Shown here: one piece after another, positions 1-6,122 of the stretch
Numbering within the stretch: position 1 is the first letter of the stretch
Layout of the letters: each line of letters begins with the position of its first letter
NCBI GenBank assembly: GCA_964622325.1
Contig: CAZUOJ010000149.1
Span: forward strand, 1-6,871
Source of the DNA: JAJFUB01 sp964622325
GTDB lineage: Bacteria; Armatimonadota; Zipacnadia; Zipacnadales; UBA11051
DNA length: 6,871 nt
Reading direction: 5' to 3'
Made by a program: the position numbers and the translations under genes
Notes under the pieces: generated by a model
Told to the model about the DNA's origin: nothing
Database searches by the model: none
Seen by the model: only the letters and a program-made list of their open reading frames with translations

Positions 1-3000
1 TGGATTTTATCCTCCACCAGATGGAGCAGCTTCATAATGTACATCATGCCCACATTAACAGGCTGATTGAACGGCTCGCCCGTGCGTCCGTCATACAAAG
101 TGCAGCGCCCCGTTTTCGGATCAAAGCCGCAGCGCTGATGCGCGTTTTCTACCGCCCGCTGCAAAATGAGCTCGGCCGCCTGCGCGGGCGTCGCTTTCGC
201 CCACGCCTCTTCCTCCACGCCCAGCCATTCCGCCAGCGGCGTCAGACGCTCCTTTCCCGCCGCCTTGAGCTGCTGGCGAATCTCCTGCTGCAGCTCCGCA
301 TAGCTGCCCGTAAAGTCGCTGACCTCCACGAGCGGCTCAAAGCGATTCAGCTCCACACGCGCATAATCCAAAAGCGCGTTGCGCTCCAGCATTTCCGCCA
401 CTTCCGCCATCCCCTCTTTGATCTCCTCGATGGACACGCCTTGAAAAACTGGACTGATATAGGTGCGGCCCAATTTATAGGCAATCCAGCCCAGATGCGT
501 CTCCAGGAGCTGCCCAATATTCATTCGCGAGGGCACTCCCAGCGGATTGAGACAGATATCTATCGGCGTGCCATCCGCCAGATAAGGCATATCCTCAATC
601 GGCAAAATCTTGGAGATAACGCCTTTATTGCCGTGGCGACCTGTCAGCTTATCTCCCACCATCACTTTCCGCTTCTGCGCCACATACACCCGCACCATCT
701 GATTGACGCCCGGCTTCAGCTCATCGCCCGGCAGTTTTTTCAACATCCCGCCACACCGATCACACTCCAGCGGCCCCTCCACGGGCTTGCCATACTCATA
801 GATGGCCTCACAGCGCTCGCAGCGAAATTTGTAGCGGGAAAACACTTTCGTGGCGATGACGACGCCTTTTTCGCCATGCGGCACCCGCAGCGACACATCC
901 CGCATTTCCTCGGCTTTTTTGCCGAAAATGGCGATAACGAGTTTTTCCTCCGCGGTCAGCTCCGCCTGGCCCTTGGGCGCGACTTTCCCCACTAAAATAT
1001 CCTCCGCCCGCACTTCCGCCCCCACGCGCACCACGCCATTGGCGTCCAGATTCTTGAGCGCCTCATCCCCCACATTCGGAATATCGCGGGTGATTTCTTC
1101 CGGCCCTAATTTCGTATCCCGCGCCTCGCATTCCCATTTCTCAATGTGAATGGAGGACAGCACTTCATCCCGCACGAGCCGTTCACTGATGAGTATGGCG
1201 TCCTCAAAATTGTAGCCCTCCCAGGGCAAGAAGGCCACGAGACAGTTGCGCCCTAAGGCTAATTCCCCCTCACAGGTGGAGGCGCCGTCGGCCAGCGCCT
1301 GGCCTTTCACGAACTTGTCGCCCGCCCGCACCAGCCGCTTTTGATTGACACAGGTGCCCATATTCGTGCGCTGGAAGTTCGCCAGCGCATATTCCACTTC
1401 CCGCCCACTCGCATAACGCACCTTGAGGCGGCTGGCTTCCGCCTCGAGCACCTCTCCGTCCTCCTCGGCCAGAAGTACGGCGCTGGCATCTTCCGCCGCC
1501 CGTTTCTCGACGCCTGTTTTGACATACGGCTGCTCGGTAATCAGCAACGGCACGGCTTGCCGCTGCATATTGGAGCCCGCCAGCGCCCGCACGGCATCAT
1601 CATTTTCCAAAAACGGGATTAACGCCGTGGCGACGGAGAACACTTGCCGCGCCGACACATCGCAAAAATCCACTTCCTCCGGCCGCACCTGGGGGAACTG
1701 GCCCCCCTTCCGCACGACAATCCTGTCCCGCTTGAAATAGCCCTTCTCGTCCAGGGGCTCCGAAGCCGTGGCAATATTGTATTTTTCCTCCTCATCCGCC
1801 GTTAAATACACAATCTCGTTCGTGACACGTCCGTTCTTGACTTTCCGATACGGCGTCTCAATAAAGCCATAGCTATTGAGGCGGGCGTGGAGGGCCAGAT
1901 AGCCAATCAAGCCGACATTGGGCCCTTCGGGCGTCTCAATCGGACAGATGCGCCCGTAATAGGAATGATGGACATCGCGCACTTCCAGCTTCGCGCTTTG
2001 TTTCGACAGGCCCCCGGGCCCCAGGGCAGACAGACGCCGTTTATGGGCCAACTCCGACAACGGATTGATCTGATCCATAAATTGCGACAGCTGGCCGCTG
2101 CCAAAGAAACTATTCACGACGGCCTGGATCGGCTTGATACTGATAATGGTCTGCGGCGTCAATTCCTCCGGATTCGCGCTCGTCATTCGCTCCTTGGCCA
2201 CACGCTCCATCCGCAAAAAGCCCGTGCGCAATTGCGTCTGCAGCAGTTCGCCCACGGCTTTGACGCGCTTGTTTTGCAGATGATCGATGTCATCCACTTG
2301 CCCCTCGCCCCGCGCCAACGCCAGCAAGTATTTCACAATCGCCACGATGTCCTGCCGCGTCAGAGTGTGCACCGTTTCATCCACTTTCAGCCCCAGCTTT
2401 TTGTTCATCATATAGCGCCCGACGCGGGACAAATCATACTTCTTGCTGTCATAAAAATACGACTTCAACAGCAAGGCCGCGCTTTCCGGAGTGGGCTGAT
2501 CCCCCGGCCGCAGCTTCTTGTAAACCTCCAGCAGCCCTTCTTCGGCCGTGTGGCTATTATCCTCGTTCAGCGTGCTCCGAATCTGATGGGGGACGACAAG
2601 GACATCCAGCTCCTTATAGCCCAGGCGGAGGAGTTCCTTGGCTTCGCGCTGCTCGATGACACTGAACGGACTGACGACAATTTCGCCGTCTTCCCCCACC
2701 ACTTTCGCCAGGGAATAAAACTCATCATGTGTTTCCAGGCCCGGCGTTTCTTCTTCTTCCCGTCGCGCCAGCTGGCTCATAATTTCCTTGACGGACATGC
2801 GGCGGCGCTGGCCAAAAGCGCGCAAAATTTCCTCATCGGTGCCGGTCGGGGGAACCTTGGCCTCGCGCTGATCTTGCTCTAAATAATCCAGAGCGCGCAT
2901 AAAGGTCGTGACGGGGAATTTGCGGTTCTGGCCAATGCGTATTCCGATCACTCCGGAGGAGGAAGTGTCAATTTCCACCCACGCCCCATCATTGGGGATA

Positions 3001-3479
3001 ATCTGGGCTGAAAACAGCACGCGGCCCGAACCGTCAATCGTGTCGCGGAAATACACGGAAGGGGCGCGGGAAAGCTGGCTGATCACGACACGCTCCGCGC
3101 CATTAATCACGAAGGTGCCGCGTTCCGTCATCTGGGGAATTTCCCCCATATAGACTTCAAATTCTCTAATTTCGCCCGTTTCCTTATTCACGAGCCGCGT
3201 TTTGACATACAAAGGCGCCTCGTAGGTGGCGTCGCGCTCGCGGCATTCTGCCACACTCCGCTTGGGCTCGCCGAACCAGAAATCCAAAAACTCCAGGCTC
3301 AGGGTGCCCGTAAAATCTTCAATCGGCGAAAAACTGTCGAATAGCTCGCGCAAGCCGTCGGTTAAAAACCATTTCCAGGAAGAGGTCTGGACTTCAATTA
3401 AATTCGGCAAATCTATAATATCAGGGGTTTGGCGGCGAGATGCATAGACCCCGGTGGGCCTTGTCGGTTTGAAGGCCAT
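1..3479 (-). CDS. rpoB: RNA polymerase beta subunit RpoB (C-terminus cut by window edge)
   Basis: Catalytic beta subunit of DNA-dependent RNA polymerase, cytoplasmic, partner of beta-prime, alpha and sigma. Translated on the minus strand from ATG at 3479-3477, the frame is open for 1159 codons to the left edge. Recognisable blocks in order: N-terminal lobe with GTFVINGAERVVISQLSR; the rifampicin region (QLSQFMDQ and HKRRLSALGPGG, about residues 463-491); CPIETPEGPNVGL; MQRQAVP; YNFEDAILISERL with E759/D760 (E. coli E813/D814); the flap (RDTKLGPEEITRDIPNVG); GDKLTGRHGNKG with K944 and K952 (E. coli K1065/K1073); and PLGVPSRMNIGQ. The window ends just after MYIMKLLHLVEDK, about 100 residues before the E. 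coli-type end, so the full protein should be near 1260 residues. The start is fixed by a strong Shine-Dalgarno AAGGAGG (complement of 3491-3497, 11 nt spacer). Oddities are a zinc-ribbon insert and an altered fork loop 2, listed separately. The downstream gene, off the window, would normally be rpoC. Confidence 0.99.
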   Translation of the reverse strand, partial: MAFKPTRPTGVYASRRQTPDIIDLPNLIEVQTSSWKWFLTDGLRELFDSFSPIEDFTGTLSLEFLDFWFGEPKRSVAECRERDATYEAPLYVKTRLVNKETGEIREFEVYMGEIPQMTERGTFVINGAERVVISQLSRAPSVYFRDTIDGSGRVLFSAQIIPNDGAWVEIDTSSSGVIGIRIGQNRKFPVTTFMRALDYLEQDQREAKVPPTGTDEEILRAFGQRRRMSVKEIMSQLARREEEETPGLETHDEFYSLAKVVGEDGEIVVSPFSVIEQREAKELLRLGYKELDVLVVPHQIRSTLNEDNSHTAEEGLLEVYKKLRPGDQPTPESAALLLKSYFYDSKKYDLSRVGRYMMNKKLGLKVDETVHTLTRQDIVAIVKYLLALARGEGQVDDIDHLQNKRVKAVGELLQTQLRTGFLRMERVAKERMTSANPEELTPQTIISIKPIQAVVNSFFGSGQLSQFMDQINPLSELAHKRRLSALGPGGLSKQSAKLEVRDVHHSYYGRICPIETPEGPNVGLIGYLALHARLNSYGFIETPYRKVKNGRVTNEIVYLTADEEEKYNIATASEPLDEKGYFKRDRIVVRKGGQFPQVRPEEVDFCDVSARQVFSVATALIPFLENDDAVRALAGSNMQRQAVPLLITEQPYVKTGVEKRAAEDASAVLLAEEDGEVLEAEASRLKVRYASGREVEYALANFQRTNMGTCVNQKRLVRAGDKFVKGQALADGASTCEGELALGRNCLVAFLPWEGYNFEDAILISERLVRDEVLSSIHIEKWECEARDTKLGPEEITRDIPNVGDEALKNLDANGVVRVGAEVRAEDILVGKVAPKGQAELTAEEKLVIAIFGKKAEEMRDVSLRVPHGEKGVVIATKVFSRYKFRCERCEAIYEYGKPVEGPLECDRCGGMLKKLPGDELKPGVNQMVRVYVAQKRKVMVGDKLTGRHGNKGVISKILPIEDMPYLADGTPIDICLNPLGVPSRMNIGQLLETHLGWIAYKLGRTYISPVFQGVSIEEIKEGMAEVAEMLERNALLDYARVELNRFEPLVEVSDFTGSYAELQQEIRQQLKAAGKERLTPLAEWLGVEEEAWAKATPAQAAELILQRAVENAHQRCGFDPKTGRCTLYDGRTGEPFNQPVNVGMMYIMKLLHLVEDKI
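729..833 (-). other. Zinc-ribbon-like insert inside RpoB (residues about 883-917)
   Basis: Roughly 35 residues lie between KVFSR and GDELKPGVNQ, where Bacillus-type beta has only a couple of residues. The insert contains C887-x2-C890, then 15 residues, then C906-x2-C909, followed by GGMLKKLP. Four cysteines in two CxxC knuckles with this spacing is the classic zinc-ribbon layout, so a bound zinc ion is inferred. The site is where E. coli beta starts its large unrelated insertion SI2 (also called beta-i9), at the base of the flap and just before the GDEL segment. The reading frame is continuous on both sides, so this is not a frameshift artefact. Its role is unknown; a contact point for a transcription factor or a folding/stability module are possibilities. 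Confidence 0.85.
1989..2003 (-). other. Divergent fork loop 2 in RpoB (residues 493-497)
   Basis: Right after the strictly kept HKRRLSALGPGGL stretch, the protein reads S-KQSAK-LEVRDVH. In the E. coli, Bacillus, Mycobacterium and Thermus sequences I remember, this is [ST]-RERAG-hydrophobic-[ED]VRDVH. The equivalents of E. coli R540, E541, R542 and G544 are therefore K493, Q494, S495 and K497. In the enzyme this loop (fork loop 2) lies at the downstream edge of the transcription bubble near the active centre. The codons were read directly from the complement, and the flanks are in frame and canonical. Confidence 0.85.
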
Positions 3480-3695
3480 GCCTGGCTAAACCTCCTTGCT
3501 GTGTTCACACTGATAATTGTTTGTCGTAATCAATTTCCTCTGGCAAAATTAGGGGAAAAACATAAAGCCGGTCGTCAAGGCAACAAAACATCCCCCATTG
3601 CTCGTCAGCCTTCGCTTATCGAGTTGCCCGAAGCCCTGGAGGTGATGCTGCCTTCAACCGGATTTCCTTGTAGTATAGCTGCAAGTGCAATTGGA
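3480..3695 (-). promoter_or_regulatory. rpoB 5' leader (about 215 nt) with strong Shine-Dalgarno
   Basis: This is the stretch between the predicted transcription start (about 3695, 7 nt below the -10 box) and the rpoB ATG. It ends in AAGGAGG (complement of 3491-3497), a near-perfect anti-16S match. The length is unusual for a housekeeping gene and leaves room for regulation. The strongest fold I can see is a 7-bp arm pair with one mismatch, GGCTTCG against CGAAGGC, around 3600-3630 with a 14-nt loop. No U-tract follows it, so it is not a terminator. I do not recognise an L10 leader or any riboswitch. A 28-codon open frame (3505-3591) ends just before the Shine-Dalgarno but has no good ribosome site. 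No rplL or other gene is recognisable here. Confidence 0.6.
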
Positions 3696-3701
3696 AATTA
3701 C

Positions 3702-3729
3702 ATTATAAAGTCTTTTGTATTTTTGTCAA
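3702..3729 (-). promoter_or_regulatory. Perfect-consensus sigma70-type promoter for rpoB
   Basis: On the minus strand the -35 box is TTGACA (complement of 3724-3729) and the -10 box is TATAAT (complement of 3702-3707). Both match the consensus at all six positions, with a 16-bp spacer. The surrounding DNA is A/T-rich, with A-tracts just upstream (about 3740-3750) that could act as an UP-like element. It points into the rpoB leader, and transcription should begin near 3695. Such a strong element fits a highly expressed core gene that is not led by an upstream rplJL operon. The assignment is from sequence match only. Confidence 0.88.
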
Positions 3730-3826
3730 GGTCCAGCAGAAAATTTTTTTACGCCTTGAGAATAATTTGTTTATGGGGCAATTCCCCCGCCCGAGGAGCG
3801 AATAATGCACATGGATTATATTAATT

Positions 3827-3894
3827 CTTCCCCTTTGCTTCCCCTTCAAAATTCAAAACATATTCGTTTCCCCATTAAAAATCTTTGCCTCCCC
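3827..3894. repeat. Cluster of short C4 tracts between the divergent promoters
   Basis: Four CCCC tracts flanked mostly by T occur at 3830-3833, 3841-3844, 3870-3873 and 3891-3894, in an otherwise A/T-rich stretch. The first two lie in an exact 9-base direct repeat, CTTCCCCTT (3827-3835 and 3838-3846), one helical turn apart. The cluster lies between the rpoB promoter and the -35 box of the rightward promoter at 3912, a natural place for regulator binding. The G-runs on the other strand have irregular loops of 7, 25 and 17 nt, so a canonical G-quadruplex is unlikely. Function is unproven; it may be simple low-complexity DNA. Confidence 0.3.
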
Positions 3895-3911
3895 TTTAAA
3901 ACATCCAAGCA

Positions 3912-3941
3912 TTGACAGAAAAGGGCGTTAGCCAGTATACT
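3912..3941 (+). promoter_or_regulatory. Sigma70-type promoter for the outer-membrane barrel gene
   Basis: A perfect -35 TTGACA (3912-3917) is followed after 18 bp by TATACT (3936-3941), five of six matches to the -10 consensus. Transcription should start near 3948, giving a leader of about 40 nt before the ATG at 3988. This makes the short TTG-initiated extension from 3949 implausible as the translation start, since it would sit at the very 5' end of the mRNA with no ribosome site. Confidence 0.8.
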
Positions 3942-3987
3942 GAAGGCATTGCGGCCTGCGCCGTCCAGATTGTTTGGAGGTGATGAC

Positions 3988-4698
3988 ATGCGCTCCTTGG
4001 GCCTCATCGCAGCACTCCTTGGGCTTATGGCGCTGCCCGCGTGGGCAAATCCGACTGTTGTGAGCGTCTGGGGCGAGGAAGCCGGAGTGGGACAGATGAC
4101 AAGCTCCTGGTTTGGCAACACGGGGCTGATTGCCACCCCGACGGCCTCTGCTTTGCCTCCGGGCTCTGCCACGATAGCTGCCCACTGGGTAGATAGCCAG
4201 CCGGATGACACGACGGTCGTTACTGTCAATTTTGGCCTGGTCAAAGACCTGGAAGTGGGCGGCACCTGGATGCAATGGGGAGATGACGAATCGGAAGTGA
4301 CGGCAAATATCAAGTATCGTCTGGATGTGGGCAAATGGCTCGGCGTGCCCGACATGCCTGAAATGGCGGTCGGCGTCTGGGATTTGCCCAATCAGGTGAA
4401 TCGCGCCTGGTATGTCGTGCTCAGCAAGTCTGTGCCTGTGGATCCCACACAGGTCACGGGAGCGCAGATCCAGCTCCATCTGGGGTGGGGACAGTCTAAA
4501 GTGAACGGCGGGATGCTGGACGGCGTGTTTGGCGGCGTGGAGTTCAGTGCGTTTAAGTTTGGCTTGCTGCAAGCCGAATATGATGGCGACAAGTTCAATG
4601 CCGCCTTCCGCTATAATCTTACTAAAGAGCTCTCTATTGATGTGGGGCTCGTGGATGAGCGGCTGGGCGCTGGCGCCTCCTATCGGACAAAATTCTAA
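3988..4698 (+). CDS. Secreted outer-membrane beta-barrel protein, YjbH-like (short form)
   Basis: A 236-residue exported protein. Residues 1-20 form a signal peptide: R2, a hydrophobic core at about 4-16, and an A18-W19-A20 cleavage motif before N21. The mature part has a G43-N44-T45-G46-L47-I48 stretch followed by TPTA and PPG (to about residue 60). This resembles the start of the YjbH/DUF940 family, whose E. coli member is an outer-membrane protein linked to exopolysaccharide production. The rest alternates short amphipathic strands rich in aromatic and Gly residues with turns, as in a beta barrel, and the chain ends SYRTKF with a terminal Phe typical of barrel assembly signals. At 236 residues it is about a third of full-length YjbH, so it holds only one barrel-like unit. 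The ATG at 3988 is chosen because GGAGGTGAT (3976-3984) lies just upstream and the signal peptide begins there. Own promoter upstream and terminator downstream make it monocistronic. Export and barrel nature are fairly sure; the family name is less so, and the substrate is unknown. Confidence 0.87.
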   Translation: MRSLGLIAALLGLMALPAWANPTVVSVWGEEAGVGQMTSSWFGNTGLIATPTASALPPGSATIAAHWVDSQPDDTTVVTVNFGLVKDLEVGGTWMQWGDDESEVTANIKYRLDVGKWLGVPDMPEMAVGVWDLPNQVNRAWYVVLSKSVPVDPTQVTGAQIQLHLGWGQSKVNGGMLDGVFGGVEFSAFKFGLLQAEYDGDKFNAAFRYNLTKELSIDVGLVDERLGAGASYRTKF

Positions 4699-4936
4699 AT
4701 CATTTCGCTCTCCGCGGAGCCCGTGGCAGGTTCCCCTGGAGAAAATGACGAAATTAAGGCGTGTCCAGGCGACACGCCTTAATTTTTTGCACGGAAAAAT
4801 ACGGGCAGCTTCTTCTGTGCTGCCTCCTGCACTGGCCAAAAGCGGGGGCTTTCCTGAATTAATCCCCAAAGGCCGCTAAAGACATTAAAGGCCCACAAAA
4901 TACATTTATGAGACGGGAGCGTTGCCGGAGGCTATG
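4699..4936. other. Intergenic region between the barrel and UroD-like genes
   Basis: Apart from the terminator, this 238-nt stretch shows only a weak 6-bp hairpin (GGCAGC at 4804-4809 with GCTGCC at 4819-4824, 9-nt loop) and the ribosome site GGAGG (4927-4931). A TACATT at 4901-4906 could serve as a -10 box, but its matching -35 (TAAAGA, 4877-4882) is poor. A promoter must lie here if the terminator is efficient, perhaps for an activator-dependent or alternative-sigma polymerase. No coding frame of note was found on either strand. Confidence 0.5.
4751..4788 (+). terminator. Intrinsic terminator after the barrel gene
   Basis: A perfect 15-bp inverted repeat (4751-4765 with 4771-4785) encloses a 5-nt loop CAGGC, and a run of six T (4783-4788) overlaps and follows the right arm. 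The core of the stem is AAGGCGTGTC paired with GACACGCCTT. It lies about 50 nt after the stop codon and before the next gene, so it should isolate the barrel gene from the UroD-like gene. The opposite strand offers only a short T-stretch, so it works best rightward. Confidence 0.95.
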
Positions 4937-5995
4937 ATGACGACCTATGAACGAATGCGGCGCGTGTTCAATCACGAGGAGCCCGATCGCATCCCCATTC
5001 ACGATTCGCCGTGGCCCAGCACGCTGGAGCGCTGGCAAAAAGAAGGCCTGCCGGCGGGCGTTTCCCCCGGCGCCTTCTTTGGCTGGGATTATATTGTGGG
5101 CATTTCCACCGATAACAGCCCCCGTTTCCCCATCCAGGTGCTGGAGGAAACAGAAGAATATCGCATTCACACAACCGCCTGGGGCGTGACATTGCGCGAT
5201 TGGCGCCATCGGGGCAGCGTGCCAGAATTTCTGGATTTCAAAATCAACAGGGACACATGGCCCGAAATCAAAGAAAGAATGAAGCCCACGCCTGATCGCG
5301 TCAATTGGGCCCAGCTGGAAAAGCATTATGGCGAATGGCGCCAAAACGGCGCCTGGATTCAAGCTGGCGCCTGGTTTGGCTTTGATCCCATGGCCAGCTG
5401 GATTGTGGGCTTTGAGACGACGCTCATCGCGCTCGTGGAAGATCCGGAATTCTGCACCGATTTCATCAATACCTGTTTAGAAGTGAATCTGGCGCTTTTT
5501 GACATGATCTGGGAGCGCGGCTACACCTTCGATTGCATTCGCTGGCCAGACGATATGGGCTATCGCAATGGCTTGCTGTTTTCCAAGGATATCTATCGGC
5601 GTATCATCAAGCCCGCCCAAAAACGGCTCATTGATTGGGCGCATGAGCGCGGCGTGAAAACACATCTGCATTCCTGCGGCAATGTGATGGAGCTCATTCC
5701 CGAATTCGTGGAAATCGGCCTGGACGCGCTCAATCCGCTGGAACAAAAAGCAGGGATGGACGCTATTTTGATCAAACGGCAGTGGGGCGATAAGCTCGTG
5801 CTGGAGGGCGGCATAGATGTGCGCAACTGGACGGACGGCGCGGCCACAGAACGCGAATTAGCCGAAAAGCTGCCGATTTTGAAAGAAAACGGCGGCTATA
5901 TCTTTCATTCCGATCATTCCGTGCCCGAAAATGTCAGTTTCGCGGATTATTGCCGCGTCATGGCGCTGGCGCGCTGGTACGGGCGCTATGAATAA
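4937..5995 (+). CDS. Uroporphyrinogen decarboxylase-like (MtaA/CmuA-related superfamily) protein
   Basis: A 352-residue soluble protein with the fold signature of the UroD superfamily. It opens MTTYERMRRVFNHEEPDRIP, the usual start of UroD-like methyltransferase relatives. It lacks the RQAGR motif of true HemE, so heme synthesis is not its job. H245-S-C247-G-N matches the HxCG zinc motif of corrinoid methyltransferases such as MtaA. The later position, where MtaA has a third zinc cysteine, here reads H324-S-D-H327-S-V-P, so a His or Asp may replace it. TWPEIKERM and DCIRWPDDMGY are typical internal blocks. The start is set at 4937 because GGAGG (4927-4931) is 5 nt before that ATG; an ATG at 4934 and a TTG at 4922 are poorer. 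The gene follows the terminator by about 150 nt, but I see no convincing promoter. The next gene is a co-directional amidohydrolase. No corrinoid protein gene is visible, so methyl transfer is only a possibility and the substrate is unknown. Confidence 0.93.
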   Translation: MTTYERMRRVFNHEEPDRIPIHDSPWPSTLERWQKEGLPAGVSPGAFFGWDYIVGISTDNSPRFPIQVLEETEEYRIHTTAWGVTLRDWRHRGSVPEFLDFKINRDTWPEIKERMKPTPDRVNWAQLEKHYGEWRQNGAWIQAGAWFGFDPMASWIVGFETTLIALVEDPEFCTDFINTCLEVNLALFDMIWERGYTFDCIRWPDDMGYRNGLLFSKDIYRRIIKPAQKRLIDWAHERGVKTHLHSCGNVMELIPEFVEIGLDALNPLEQKAGMDAILIKRQWGDKLVLEGGIDVRNWTDGAATERELAEKLPILKENGGYIFHSDHSVPENVSFADYCRVMALARWYGRYE

Positions 5996-6122
5996 ATATG
6001 AATAAAGTGGAGGCTGGCTCCCTTCGCCTCTTGAAGTCGCCCTGCAAACAGGCTTATTCCTAGCACAGACGCGGCCAAAAATGCATTTTATGCTTTTATT
6101 GTTTTGACACAGGAGGGCTACG
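5996..6122 (+). promoter_or_regulatory. 127-nt spacer with ribosome site for the amidohydrolase
   Basis: This spacer separates two co-directional genes. It ends in AGGAGGG (6111-6117), 5 nt before the ATG at 6123, a strong ribosome site that decides that start. A TTGACA lies at 6104-6109 but is too close to the start codon to be a useful -35 box for this gene. Small inverted repeats occur (CCTG-CAAA-CAGG and GAGGC/GCCTC), but none has a T-tract, so there is no clear intrinsic terminator and read-through from the UroD-like gene is plausible. Confidence 0.5.

Noticed and set aside
21..995. Long plus-strand open frame (324 codons) opposite rpoB
   Set aside because: It lies wholly antisense to well-conserved RpoB, its protein is rich in His/Arg/Gln with no recognisable domain, and no ribosome site precedes it. 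It is a codon-bias shadow.
1887..2882. Long plus-strand open frame (331 codons) opposite rpoB
   Set aside because: Same reason: antisense to the rifampicin region and lobe of RpoB, composition typical of a shadow frame.
3815..3820. Second TATAAT on the minus strand as an upstream rpoB promoter
   Set aside because: No acceptable -35 box at the right distance (GGAAGC at the expected place); most likely chance in A/T-rich DNA.
3429..3824. Plus-strand frame of 131 codons over the rpoB start and leader
   Set aside because: It overlaps the rpoB start codon, ribosome site and promoter on the other strand, has no ribosome site of its own and no recognisable family.
3830..3894. G-quadruplex on the minus strand
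   Set aside because: The four G-runs are separated by 7, 25 and 17 nt, too irregular and long for a canonical quadruplex.
3949..3987. TTG-initiated N-terminal extension of the barrel protein
   Set aside because: The TTG would be at the first base of the predicted mRNA; the ATG at 3988 has a strong ribosome site and begins a clean signal peptide.
3928..4869. Minus-strand frame of 313 codons across the barrel gene
   Set aside because: It crosses the terminator and signal peptide region antisense to a well-supported gene and shows no domain.
6104..6109. TTGACA as a promoter -35 box for the amidohydrolase
   Set aside because: It abuts the ribosome site, so any matching -10 would lie inside the coding region after the start codon.
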